A stretch of DNA of 64,000 bases. Source: Actinomycetota bacterium (GTDB lineage: Bacteria > Actinomycetota > Actinomycetes > Streptosporangiales > Streptosporangiaceae). Below are positions 8,075 through 16,322 of the stretch, one piece after another. The translations under genes were made by a program, and so were the position numbers. Location of the stretch: positions 1-64,000 of the forward strand of contig DAHVDE010000067.1 of assembly GCA_027313705.1 (NCBI GenBank), given 5' to 3'. Each line of letters begins with the position of its first letter. Within the stretch, counting starts at the first letter, position 1. The notes beneath the pieces were generated by a model that saw only the letters and a list, made by a program, of their open reading frames with translations, had not been told where the DNA came from and made no database searches.

Positions 8075-9546
8075 CCCTGTGGTTCCGCCGAACCAGGATC
8101 GCCGCCGACGATCCTCGCCGCCATCTCCAGTGCCGAGCCACGCCGCTTCGCGAGCACGACAGAAAGCACCGCACCGGCGAGCAGCCAGAGCCCGACGATG
8201 ATGATGGCTACCCGAAGCGGCCCGGTCGGCAGCGGGATGATCGAGTAGTACAGGGCCGTGCCGAGCGCGGCCACGGCGAGCACGGGCACCACGCCGTGGC
8301 GGAACCAGTTCCACTCGGACCGGTAGGCCGTACGGTAGAGGCGGATCACCGAGATGTCGCCGAGCACGTAGACGACGATCACGCCGAGCGTGACCATCAG
8401 TCCCACGATGATCGCCACGCCGAGCGGCTGCTGCCAGAAACCCACGATCAAGGAGATGGCGATGCTCAGCAAGGTCTGCACGGTGATCGCCACGTACGGC
8501 GTCTGATGCTTGGGATGCACCTTGCCGAGCGGCTTGGGCAGCGCGCCGGTCCGGCCGAGCGAGTAGAGCACCCGCGTGCCCGCCGTCGTGCCCGCGAGCC
8601 CTCCGGCCAGGCAGGAGTTGAGCAGGGCGAAGACGATCAGGCCCCAGCCAGCGCCCCAGACACGCTGGGCGAGTGAGAAGAACGGGTTCTCCGCGGTCGC
8701 GAAGGCGTGCACGTGGTTGACGCCGTAGCCGACTTCGGCGCCGTAGGCGAGCAGGATCCAGAGCAGTCCGCAGCCGATCGTGGACCAGATCACCGTGCGG
8801 GGGATGGCGCGCCTCGGGTTCGCGGTCTCCTCGGCCAGCGGGGCCGCCGACTCGAAGCCGGTGAAGTCAAGCAGGGCGAAAACGAAGCCGAGCACCAGGA
8901 ACTGCACGCCGCCGGTCATGCTCGGGAAATGGAAGGGAACCGCGCTCAGGCCCTGCTTGCCCGGATCGGCGACCAGGGTGATGCCAAGCGCCACCATGAT
9001 CACGACTTCGATGATGCCGAGCGCCAGGTTCAGGTTCGCCGAAGGCCGCACGCCGAAATAGCTCGCCGCGTGGATCAGCAGCAGCAACACGATGGTCAGC
9101 ACCCACCAGGGGATATCTATCCCCAGATTGGTCGAGATCGCGGTGGAGATGATGTACGAGGGATAGGTGATGACTAGCGCGGGAATCAGCGGGTCATAGA
9201 GAAAATAGGCCCAGGCGGTGAAATAGCCCGCGCCTTTGCCCAGGCCGCGGTTGACGAAGGTGTAATGGCCGGCTGAACTCGGCAGGTGCCGGGCAAGTGA
9301 TACCACGCAGCCGGCCGTAAGCAAGGTGGCGATCATGGCGAAGACCAGGATCAGCGGGATCGAGGCGCCGACGTAAAGGCCGAGCACGGGGACGCTCGCG
9401 ATCACCGTGATCGCGGGGCCGAGGTGAGTGATCGCCTGGAAAGTCACCTCCCATTGGTTGAGCACGCCGCGGCGCAAGCCGCCGGTTTGTGCCTGGTCTG
9501 CGCCTGGTGTGGTGGTTACTGAATGGACTGAGCGCTGCTCTTTCAT
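8071..9546 (-). CDS. APC-family amino acid/amine permease
   Basis: The protein has 491 residues from the ATG at 9546, with GGGGAGGCG upstream. It has about 12 hydrophobic segments. The first (AITHLGPAITVIASVPVLGL) carries the APC N-terminal pattern, and FALLDFTGFESAAPLAEET matches the conserved TM6 loop (F..F.GFE..A.LAEE) of APC transporters. The N-terminal 30 residues are soluble. It lies between the ligase and hydrolase genes, so it probably imports the amine or amino alcohol that the ligase glutamylates (PuuP-like position). The substrate is inferred from context only. Confidence 0.85.
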   Translation of the reverse strand: MKEQRSVHSVTTTPGADQAQTGGLRRGVLNQWEVTFQAITHLGPAITVIASVPVLGLYVGASIPLILVFAMIATLLTAGCVVSLARHLPSSAGHYTFVNRGLGKGAGYFTAWAYFLYDPLIPALVITYPSYIISTAISTNLGIDIPWWVLTIVLLLLIHAASYFGVRPSANLNLALGIIEVVIMVALGITLVADPGKQGLSAVPFHFPSMTGGVQFLVLGFVFALLDFTGFESAAPLAEETANPRRAIPRTVIWSTIGCGLLWILLAYGAEVGYGVNHVHAFATAENPFFSLAQRVWGAGWGLIVFALLNSCLAGGLAGTTAGTRVLYSLGRTGALPKPLGKVHPKHQTPYVAITVQTLLSIAISLIVGFWQQPLGVAIIVGLMVTLGVIVVYVLGDISVIRLYRTAYRSEWNWFRHGVVPVLAVAALGTALYYSIIPLPTGPLRVAIIIVGLWLLAGAVLSVVLAKRRGSALEMAARIVGGDPGSAEPQG

Positions 9547-9584
9547 GGCAGACGCCTCCCCTGGTGTGATGGGCGGAGAGCTGG

Positions 9585-10922
9585 TCAGATAAGTTCGAAG
9601 GCCCTGGTCCGCTCCCAGTCGGTGACGGCGGAGAGGAATGCGTCCCATTCCTGCCGGCCGTGACGCGCGTAGAAGTCGGCGACTTCGGTGCCGAGTGCCT
9701 CGCGTGCGAATGCGGACTCGGCGAACAAGGAGACCGCTGTGCCCAGGCAATCCGGGCTGCGCGGCAGGTCAGTGCGGGCACTGCAGTTACCGGTGACCGG
9801 CAGGCCGGCGTCGCAACTGCGGCGCATCCCGTCGAGCCCGGAGAGGATCAGGGCCGAGATGGCCAGGTAAGGGTTCGCGTCCGCACCCGGATACCTGTGC
9901 TCGATCCTGAGCGAATCGCCGCATCCCACGATCCGGAACGTGGCCGTCCTGTTGTCGTAGCCCCAGGCATTGACGCCGGTGGTGACGCCGCCTCGCCGGT
10001 GCCTTTTGTAGGAGTTGGCGTTCGGCGCGTACAGCAGCGCCGTCTCGTCCAGGTGGCTGATCAGGCCGCCAAGGAACGCGAGGCCTGCAGGGGAAAGCGC
10101 GCGCGGGTCTTCTTGGGCCGGCATCAGCGCCTTGCCGTCTCGCCACAGCGAGCAGTGCAGGTGGCAGGACGATCCGATGTCGTCGCCCATCGGCTGGGCC
10201 ATGAAGGTCGCCGTGAGGTCGTGGCGCCGAGCCATTTCCTTGACCGCGAGCTTGAACAGCATGTGCCGGTCGGCCATCTCGAGCGGCCCGGTGTGCTCGA
10301 GCGTGATCTCCATCTGGCCGAAACCGGTCTCGAGCTGGGCGGCGATGGTGGGTATCTCGCTGTCAGCGGCGGCCTCCATGAGCAGTCCGAGGTAGGGATC
10401 GCCGTAGGACTGGGCGGCGATGTTGAAGTCGGAGCGCGCCCGGTGCAGTGGCCGCAGTTCGCGGAACGCCTTCGCCCTGTTCTCACTCGCGTTGCCGTGG
10501 AACAGGTAGAACTCGAGTTCAGAGGCGACCGCGACCGCTAGCTCTTGCGCCGCCAGGGCCTGCGTCGCCTGACGCAGTACTGACCTTGGCGCGAAAGGGA
10601 GTGGCGTGCCCTCGCGGTCGCACATGTCGGCGAGGCAGACGGCACGGTGCGGTACGCCGGGATACCGGCGCAGCGTGGCGAGGTCGGGCCGCAGGTAGAG
10701 GTCGGGCAGTCCGGTCGCGAGGCCGCCGAGCGGGCTGGCCTCCGTCATCCCCTGCGCGATGTCCCAGTCGAGCGTGACCGCGCACAGCGTCACCGGTTCG
10801 TCCGGTGCTGCGGCGAAGCGCTTGGCCGCGAGGCGCCTGCCGACCAGCCGGCCCCGGACATCGGTGGCAGCAACCACCACTTCTGTGATGCCGGCCGCTG
10901 CCAGCTCGTCTGGCTTGACCAT
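9585..10922 (-). CDS. Glutamine-synthetase-family ligase (gamma-glutamyl-amine synthetase type, PuuA/GlnA4-like)
   Basis: The protein has 445 residues from the ATG at 10922, with GAGGAGAG upstream. It has the N-terminal beta-grasp region and a GS catalytic core. Visible are VASELEFYLF (metal/Glu site), LETGFGQMEITLEH, GSSCHLHCSLW (GS normally G.G.H.H.S), a Tyr/Arg loop YKRHRRGGVTTGVNAWGYDN, and RIEHRYPGADANPYLAISA. There is no adenylylation-type 'NLYDLP' C-terminus, and its neighbours are catabolic. These features argue against a housekeeping glutamine synthetase. They favour one of the GS-like enzymes that ligate glutamate to polyamines (PuuA, GlnA2/3) or ethanolamine (GlnA4 of Streptomyces). 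The substrate is not determined. Confidence 0.83.
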   Translation of the reverse strand: MVKPDELAAAGITEVVVAATDVRGRLVGRRLAAKRFAAAPDEPVTLCAVTLDWDIAQGMTEASPLGGLATGLPDLYLRPDLATLRRYPGVPHRAVCLADMCDREGTPLPFAPRSVLRQATQALAAQELAVAVASELEFYLFHGNASENRAKAFRELRPLHRARSDFNIAAQSYGDPYLGLLMEAAADSEIPTIAAQLETGFGQMEITLEHTGPLEMADRHMLFKLAVKEMARRHDLTATFMAQPMGDDIGSSCHLHCSLWRDGKALMPAQEDPRALSPAGLAFLGGLISHLDETALLYAPNANSYKRHRRGGVTTGVNAWGYDNRTATFRIVGCGDSLRIEHRYPGADANPYLAISALILSGLDGMRRSCDAGLPVTGNCSARTDLPRSPDCLGTAVSLFAESAFAREALGTEVADFYARHGRQEWDAFLSAVTDWERTRAFELI

Positions 10923-10948
10923 CGGCTCTCCTCGTTCCTTCGGTCCGG

Positions 10949-11713
10949 TCAGTGCACCAGGTAGCCGCCGTCGACCGGCAGGTCGACACCGGTGATGAAG
11001 CTCGCGTCCTCGGACAGCAGGAACGCCACCGCCGCGGCGATCTCCTGCGGGCGGGCGCGGCGCGGTATGAGCATGCGGGCCGCGAACCTGGCCGTGTTCT
11101 CCTGCTTGCTCGGGTCGCGACCGGCGAATCCGGTGTCGACCGGGCCGGGTGCCACGGCGTTGACCCGGATGTTGCTGCCTGCCAGTTCGTGCGCGAGCGC
11201 CTTGGTCAGCATGTGAACGCCGCCTTTGGAGGCGTTGTAATGCGGCTGGCAGTGCGGCCCGCTGGCGGCGACGATCATCGCCTCGACGGTGGAAAGGTTC
11301 ACTATGGCCCCGCCGCCTGCTGCGGCGATGGCGGGCGCGAATGTTTTGGCGGCGAGGAACTGGCCCTTCAGGTTGACGTCGAGCACCAGGTCCCAGTTCT
11401 CCTCGGTCAGTTCGTCAAGCCCGTGCATGGTGATCAGGCCCGCGTTGTTGACCAGGTGCGTGATCTTGCCGTACTCGGCAAGGGCGGCCTGCCGAGCTCG
11501 GTCGAGATCGGCGCTGCTCCTGACGTCGGCCCGCACCGCGAGCGCTTTGCCGCCTGAGGCCGTGATCCGGCCGGCCGACTCCTGCGCGGCCGTCTCGTTC
11601 AGGTCGAGCAGTACAACCCCTGCGCCCTCTCCGGCCAGCCGCTCGCTGACGGCCCGGCCGATTCCGTTGCCCGCGCCGGTCACCACCGCGACGGATCCTT
11701 CGAAACGTGCCAT
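10949..11713 (-). CDS. SDR-family NAD(P)-dependent oxidoreductase
   Basis: This 254-residue classical short-chain dehydrogenase has the cofactor motif TGAGNGIG (12-19), NNAG (89-92), catalytic Ser141 in VNLSTVEA, and Tyr159 and Lys163 in HYNASKGG. The C-terminal ITGVDLPVDGGYLVH is typical of the 3-oxoacyl-ACP-reductase-like group. GAGGAGAGGCG precedes the ATG. It is the first catabolic gene after the FCD regulator and 26 nt upstream of the ligase gene. An alcohol dehydrogenase activity on a gamma-glutamylated amino alcohol would connect ligase and aldehyde dehydrogenase; this is inference. Confidence 0.88.
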   Translation of the reverse strand: MARFEGSVAVVTGAGNGIGRAVSERLAGEGAGVVLLDLNETAAQESAGRITASGGKALAVRADVRSSADLDRARQAALAEYGKITHLVNNAGLITMHGLDELTEENWDLVLDVNLKGQFLAAKTFAPAIAAAGGGAIVNLSTVEAMIVAASGPHCQPHYNASKGGVHMLTKALAHELAGSNIRVNAVAPGPVDTGFAGRDPSKQENTARFAARMLIPRRARPQEIAAAVAFLLSEDASFITGVDLPVDGGYLVH

Positions 11714-11789
11714 GAACTTCGCCTCTCCTCGTTGCTCTCAAGTGGTCGTAGTGCTCGCTGGGTGCTCTTGATCGTGCTCGCCGGGGTGC

Positions 11790-12527
11790 TCAGCCGAGCG
11801 CGCGTAGCTGACGTCGATAACTGACCCGCAGCCGCTCGAGGGCCTGCGTGATCTTTCGCTCCGTGGCCAGAATGTGGTGGCTCATCATGGTGCGGACAGC
11901 GTCGGCGTTGCCGTCCGTCAGCGCCTCGAGCAGTTCCTCGTGCTCGCGGTTCACCCGCTCCCGCCCGACCTGGCTGTCGGTCAGCACGTCGAGCCCGGGT
12001 GCCAGGCCGCAGCGGATCATCTCGACGGCTTGGTAGACGTAGGAGTTACCGCTCGCCCTGGCCACCGTGAGGTGGAGCCGCACGTCGTACATCCGGTACT
12101 GCGGCTCTGGTTGTTCCTCGCGCATGTGCTCGATGCAGTCAGTGATGACGGCGAGTTCCTCGGGTCCAACCCGGCCGGCGGCCAGGGCCGCCGCCTCGGG
12201 CTCGATCAGCTTCCTGAAGGCCAGGAGTTCGAAAAGCTGGCCAGGATTGGTCATGATCCGGTCGGAGGCCACGCCCATCTCAGGGGCGCTGACGATCGCG
12301 CCGCCGTACTTGCCGCGCTTGATCTCCACGTAGTGCTGGCCCTCGAGCAGGCGCAGTCCCTCGCGCACCGCCTCCCGGCTGACCTCGAAGGTCACTGCAA
12401 GCTCGCGCTCGGCGGGCAGCTTGTCGCCCGGCGCGTACTGGTAAAGCCTGATCGCCTTGAGCAGTTCGTCGGCGACTCGCTCGCCGAGTCTCGCTCGGTG
12501 TCCTATCTGGCTCAAAGGTTGGACCAT
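11790..12527 (-). CDS. GntR-family transcriptional regulator, FCD (FadR/VanR) subfamily
   Basis: The protein has 245 residues from the ATG at 12527. Its N-terminal winged HTH reads ERVADELLKAIR...PGDKLPAERELAVTFEVSREAVREGLRLLE. The C-terminal all-helical FCD ligand domain has the metal-site-like D...H pattern (YDVRLHLTVARASGN...MSHHI). The frame stays open to a TTG at 12563, but that TTG is itself part of a -35 box (TTGACA). The -10 box TTTAAT sits 6 nt before the ATG, so I place the start at 12527 on a leaderless mRNA. It heads the minus-strand gamma-glutamylation-type operon and faces the JmjC-like cupin gene; local control of both is likely. Confidence 0.85.
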   Translation of the reverse strand: MVQPLSQIGHRARLGERVADELLKAIRLYQYAPGDKLPAERELAVTFEVSREAVREGLRLLEGQHYVEIKRGKYGGAIVSAPEMGVASDRIMTNPGQLFELLAFRKLIEPEAAALAAGRVGPEELAVITDCIEHMREEQPEPQYRMYDVRLHLTVARASGNSYVYQAVEMIRCGLAPGLDVLTDSQVGRERVNREHEELLEALTDGNADAVRTMMSHHILATERKITQALERLRVSYRRQLRALG

Positions 12528-12533
12528 CGGGCC

Positions 12534-12563
12534 ATTAAAAGAGTTTCGGTCAACTGCTGTCAA
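12534..12563 (-). promoter_or_regulatory. Promoter of the FCD regulator (leaderless)
   Basis: On the minus strand TTGACA (12563-12558) and TTTAAT (12539-12534) are separated by 18 nt, close to sigma-70/HrdB-type consensus. The ATG at 12527 lies 6 nt after the -10, where transcription would begin, and no SD precedes it. A TGACGTCA palindrome lies immediately upstream (about 12568-12575) and could be an operator. Confidence 0.55.
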
Positions 12564-12692
12564 GACCTGACGTCAACGCACTTGACGCCCCAGACCAGAC
12601 AAACCCCCACCACTCCCCGGCCGGCCCAAACGCGGATCCGGCCCCTCGATGTCACAACGTGGGTGTCCTGGTGCGCACGTTGCGGGTTTGTA

Positions 12693-12738
12693 GGGGTTGG
12701 GAGCTGGGTGGGGGTTGGGAGCTGGGGGAGATGGGGGG
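12693..12738 (+). repeat. G-rich 18-bp tandem repeat, potential G-quadruplex
   Basis: Two near-identical 18-nt units begin at 12693 and 12711 (GGGGTTGGGAGCTGGG plus TG or GG). They are followed by a further GGGGGG run at 12733-12738. More than four runs of at least three G with short loops satisfy the usual G4 rule. It lies in the divergent promoter region between the FCD regulator and the cupin gene. Confidence 0.6.
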
Positions 12739-12800
12739 AATATTCTGTGCGATGCCGGAACTTAGGGGTTGCGGTTGCGGCTTCCCTGAGGGGTGATCCG

Positions 12801-13781
12801 ATGAGCGAGGTCACGGACGGTGGCGGTATACCCGTGCGGTGGCAGCGCTGGGCGGCGGTTTCGCTGATGCGGGGAACGCCGGTGACCGAGGTGCTCGGCG
12901 TGCTTGACGCCGAAGGCTTCGACGACCGCGCGGCGGTGGTGCTCTGCGCGTCGCTGTACGAGAGCCCGGCGCTTGACGGCGGCCGGTGGCTGGCCGGACA
13001 GCTTGCCAAGGTCTCGTCCGTGCTGACGATGCGCGAGCAACTCGCGGCGCTGGCCGCAGAGCCGGAGGAAATAGCGCGGCGGTCGGGCGTGAGCACGGGG
13101 GAGTTCCTCGACCGGTACTACGCGCGGAACGAGCCGGTCGTGCTCACCGACGTGTGTGAGGGCTGGCCCGCGGTGCCGGCCTGGAGCTTTGAGTATCTTG
13201 CCGACGTGCTCGGGTCGGCGCACACCGAAGTCGCGGCCGGCAGCGAGTCCGGGCTCATGCCGTTCGCTGAGTTCGCGGCCAGGGCCGGCGACCTTGATGC
13301 CGGCCTCAGCCTGGCCAAGGACAATAGGTTGCTGGCGACAGAAGCGGCCGCACCGCTCTGGGACGACTTCACTCTCGACGAGCGTTATCTGGAGCCCGAC
13401 CCCGGCCGCACCCGCGCCACCCTCCGCATCGGGGCGGCAGGTACGGTTACCAGGCTCCGCCACGAGCTGAGTAACGTGCTCTCCTGCCAGGTCGACGGCT
13501 GGCAGCACGTGATCATGGTGCCCGCCTTGCAGATCCACCGTCTCTACAACAGCGTCTCCGTCTACAGCGACGTCGATCCGCTCGCGCCTGACCTGGCCAG
13601 GTATCCGCTCTTCGCCGGGGCCACTCAGTTCCATCTTGACCTCGGGCCAGGGCAGGCGCTCTTCATCCCGGCGGGATGGTGGCATCACGTCGAGTGCACC
13701 GAGCCGAGCATCGGCATCTCCTTCACGAACTTCAGCTTCCCCAACGAGGTTGCCTTCCGTAACCCCGAGTTGAGTCTCTAG
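12801..13781 (+). CDS. JmjC-like cupin (cupin_8) domain protein
   Basis: The protein has 326 residues from the ATG at 12801, with GAGGGGTG just upstream. The N-terminal 90 residues are helical with no recognised domain. A cupin_8 domain follows: SGVSTGEFLDRYYARNEPVV, then GWPAVPAWSFEYL, and the C-terminal strand FIPAGWWHHVECTEPSIGIS. Family members are Fe(II)/2-oxoglutarate hydroxylases using HxD...H. Here the first part of the metal site reads RLRHELSN, where 'H-x-D-x(3)-N' is expected, so the metal-binding Asp seems absent; His in GWWHHV is kept. It may be a divergent or inactive hydroxylase. It diverges from the FCD regulator. Confidence 0.72.
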   Translation: MSEVTDGGGIPVRWQRWAAVSLMRGTPVTEVLGVLDAEGFDDRAAVVLCASLYESPALDGGRWLAGQLAKVSSVLTMREQLAALAAEPEEIARRSGVSTGEFLDRYYARNEPVVLTDVCEGWPAVPAWSFEYLADVLGSAHTEVAAGSESGLMPFAEFAARAGDLDAGLSLAKDNRLLATEAAAPLWDDFTLDERYLEPDPGRTRATLRIGAAGTVTRLRHELSNVLSCQVDGWQHVIMVPALQIHRLYNSVSVYSDVDPLAPDLARYPLFAGATQFHLDLGPGQALFIPAGWWHHVECTEPSIGISFTNFSFPNEVAFRNPELSL

Positions 13782-13898
13782 CGCCGGCCTGGACGTCAAG
13801 TTAGACGAAACCAACCGGGGTGAGTGTTCATTGTTGCTTGACGTGTGATTGAGTGGTCCTGTTCACTAATGGCATGCTGCCGGGCAAGGTGATGTGAC

Positions 13899-15263
13899 TT
13901 GGCGATCCGTACGTTCGGCCAGTCGGCCGTGGACTGGGAAAGCCGGGTCGATCTCGACCGGCTGAGAGTCGAGCGGCTAGACCGTCTCAAGGCGGCGCTC
14001 GACGCCTCGGACCTAGGCGCGCTGCTGGCCTTTGACTTCGCCAACATCAGGTATATGACCGCGACCCACATCGGTACCTGGGCGATGGACAAGCTGATCA
14101 GGTTCGCGCTGCTTGTGCGCGGCGCCGAGCCCGTGGTCTGGGATTTCGGTTCCGCCGCGCGTCACCATCAGCTCTACAATCCCTGGCTCGACCACACCCC
14201 TGGCGAGCCGACGCCTGAAGGCGCGGCACGTACCGGGGCGCGGGCAGGCATCTCCACGCTGAGAGGCGCGTTCCACCCGGACGCGGGAATCGCGGCCGAC
14301 GTGGCCGCGAAGATCGCTGCGGAACTGCGCGAGCACGGGCTCGCGGGCGAGCCGGTCGGGGTTGACGTCGCCGAGATGCCCGTGCTGGCCGCGCTGGCGG
14401 CCGAGGGCATCGAGGTGGTGGACGGTCAGCAGGTCTTCCTCAAGGCGCGGAGCATCAAGACCAAGGACGAGATTGCCCTGCTCAGCCAGGCTTGCTCGAT
14501 GGTCGACGCCGCTTACGACGAGCTCTACGGGTTCCTTAAGCCTGGCGTGCGCGAGAACGAGTGCGTCGGCCTGGTCAGCAAGGTCCTGTACGACTTGGGC
14601 AGCGAGTATGTAGAGGGAGTGAACGCCATCTCCGGCGAGCGCTGCTCGCCGCACCCGCATGTGTACAGTGACAGGCTCATCCGCCCGGGCGACCCGGCCT
14701 TTTTCGACATACTGCACAGCCACCTCGGCTACCGCACCTGCTACTACCGCACCTTCGCGGTGTCCAGCGCCTCGGTCGCGCAGCGAGACGCTTACACGCG
14801 CTGCCGCGAATACATCGACGAGGCGATCTCGCTGGTCAAGCCGGGGGCGACGACCGCCGACATCGTCAGCGTGTGGCCGAGGGCGCAGGACTTCGGGTTC
14901 CCTGACGAGATGGCGGCGTTCGCGCTCCAGTACGGGCACGGAGTCGGGCTATCGATCTGGGAAAAGCCGATCTTCAGCCGGCTTGTCTCTCTTGAACACC
15001 CTGAGATTCTGCAAGAAGGCATGGTGTTCGCGCTCGAAACATACTGGCCAGCCAAGGATGGCTGGTCGGCGGCCAGGATCGAGGAAGAGGTCGTCGTCAC
15101 GGCTGACGGGTGCGAAGTGATCACGAAGTTCCCCGCCGAGGAGTTGCTCGTGGCTGGCCGCAAGTACTGGACGGCGGGCGGGGCGCTCAACACCTCGCGC
15201 GAGTCGCAGTCGCACCTGAATACGGCGGCCGGCTCGAAGGGCTCAGCGGAAGGAGCGAGTTGA
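13899..15263 (+). CDS. M24-fold (Xaa-Pro peptidase/creatinase-like) protein
   Basis: The protein has 454 residues from a TTG at 13899 (AAGGTGA upstream). It has the two-domain creatinase/prolidase layout. The N-terminal part carries LDASDLGALLAFDFANIRYMT. The C-terminal pita-bread domain retains Asp270 (FFDIL), His347 (GHGVGL), Glu380 (VFALET) and Glu395 (RIEEEV). The second metal Asp, normally in GY..D..RTF, is Cys281 (GYRTCYYRTF). Loss of that ligand suggests a non-peptidase hydrolase or lyase role, as in creatinase-type relatives (inference). It heads a plus-strand operon with TPP-dependent E1 subunits, and its stop overlaps the E1 alpha start. Confidence 0.8.
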   Translation: MAIRTFGQSAVDWESRVDLDRLRVERLDRLKAALDASDLGALLAFDFANIRYMTATHIGTWAMDKLIRFALLVRGAEPVVWDFGSAARHHQLYNPWLDHTPGEPTPEGAARTGARAGISTLRGAFHPDAGIAADVAAKIAAELREHGLAGEPVGVDVAEMPVLAALAAEGIEVVDGQQVFLKARSIKTKDEIALLSQACSMVDAAYDELYGFLKPGVRENECVGLVSKVLYDLGSEYVEGVNAISGERCSPHPHVYSDRLIRPGDPAFFDILHSHLGYRTCYYRTFAVSSASVAQRDAYTRCREYIDEAISLVKPGATTADIVSVWPRAQDFGFPDEMAAFALQYGHGVGLSIWEKPIFSRLVSLEHPEILQEGMVFALETYWPAKDGWSAARIEEEVVVTADGCEVITKFPAEELLVAGRKYWTAGGALNTSRESQSHLNTAAGSKGSAEGAS

Positions 15264-16276
15264 TGACCGCCGCCTTTGAGCAGACGGGAACACCGGCCGT
15301 CAGCACCGCCGAGCTTACGGCCATGTACCGGCAGATGTCGGTGATCAGGGAGACCGAGCGGGCCGCGCACAACTTGTTCCTGGCCGGCCTGGTCAAGGGA
15401 ACCACGCACCTGGCGGCCGGGCACGAGGCCGTCGCCGTCGGCGCGAGCTCAGCCCTGCGGGACGACGACTATGTGTTCGCCACCTACCGCGGCCACCACC
15501 ACGCCATCGCACGCGGCGCCGGCCCGGCGGAATGCCTGGCGGAGCTGATGAGCAAGGCGACGGGAGTCTGCGGCGCCAAGGGCGGCTCGATGCACCTGAC
15601 CAGGGCAGACCGGGGAATGCTCGGCTCTTACGCGATCGTCGGGGCGCACCTTCCTATGGCGGCGGGCGCCGCGTGGTCGGCGAAGCTGCGAGGCACCGGC
15701 CAGGTAGCCGTGGCCTTCTTCGGTGACGGCGCGACGAACATCGGCGCCTTCCACGAGGCGCTCAACCTCGCGGCGGTGTGGAAGTTGCCGGTGCTCTTTA
15801 TCTGCGAGAACAACTTGTACATGGAGTACACGCCGATCTCGCAGGTGACAGCCGTGCCGTATCCGGCCGCAGACCGCGCGGCCGGATACGGCCTGCCAAG
15901 TGAGCGCATCGACGGCAACGACGTCGTGGCGGTCAAGTTCGCGGTGGCCGCGGCGGCGGCGCGGGCACGGTCGGGTCAGGGACCCACCGTGATCGAGGCG
16001 GCGACCTACCGCCACTTCGGGCACAGCCGCACCGACCCGGCCAAGTACCGGCCAGAAGAAGAGGTCAGGCAGTGGCTGGCGCGTGATCCGCTGCTGGTGG
16101 CCGCGGCGCGGCTGGAAGCCGCCGGGGTGCCTGCGGCGGTGATCGACGGCTGGTATCAGGCGGCGAAGCAGGAGGTCAGCGAGGCGGTCGCCGAAGCCAA
16201 GGCGGCCCCTGAGCCTGACCCGGCGACGGCGCTGACTGACGTGTGGGCGGACGGGAGCTCGGCATGGCGGACGTGA
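15263..16276 (+). CDS. TPP-dependent 2-oxo acid/acetoin dehydrogenase E1 alpha subunit
   Basis: The protein has 337 residues. The ATG overlaps the previous stop (TGATG), with GGAAGGAG upstream. The TPP motif is present as GDGATNIGAFHEALNLAAVWKLP with FICENN. CGAKGGSMHL and YRHFGHSRTDPAKYR (the loop His and the Arg/Asp region) match AcoA/PdhA-type subunits. These subunits decarboxylate a 2-oxo acid or cleave acetoin as alpha2beta2 with E1 beta, usually handing the acyl group to a lipoyl E2. The beta subunit follows, but no E2 or E3 lies nearby. The substrate is unknown. Confidence 0.88.
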   Translation: MTAAFEQTGTPAVSTAELTAMYRQMSVIRETERAAHNLFLAGLVKGTTHLAAGHEAVAVGASSALRDDDYVFATYRGHHHAIARGAGPAECLAELMSKATGVCGAKGGSMHLTRADRGMLGSYAIVGAHLPMAAGAAWSAKLRGTGQVAVAFFGDGATNIGAFHEALNLAAVWKLPVLFICENNLYMEYTPISQVTAVPYPAADRAAGYGLPSERIDGNDVVAVKFAVAAAAARARSGQGPTVIEAATYRHFGHSRTDPAKYRPEEEVRQWLARDPLLVAAARLEAAGVPAAVIDGWYQAAKQEVSEAVAEAKAAPEPDPATALTDVWADGSSAWRT

Positions 16277-16322
16277 TGCGGCTTGTTGTCAGGCGCCATT
16301 GGGCGCGAGCGGAGGTGGTCGC

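Noticed and set aside
12528-12563. TTG at 12563 as start of the FCD regulator
   Set aside because: The TTG coincides with the TTGACA -35 box and the extra 12 residues are not family-like.
11874-12800. Upstream extension of the JmjC-like cupin frame by over 300 codons
   Set aside because: The extension runs antisense through the FCD regulator and the G-rich repeat; the ATG at 12801 has its own SD and begins the plausible protein.
12762-13814. Minus-strand 350-codon frame opposite the cupin gene
   Set aside because: Its translation is shadow-like, while the plus frame has cupin_8 motifs and an SD.
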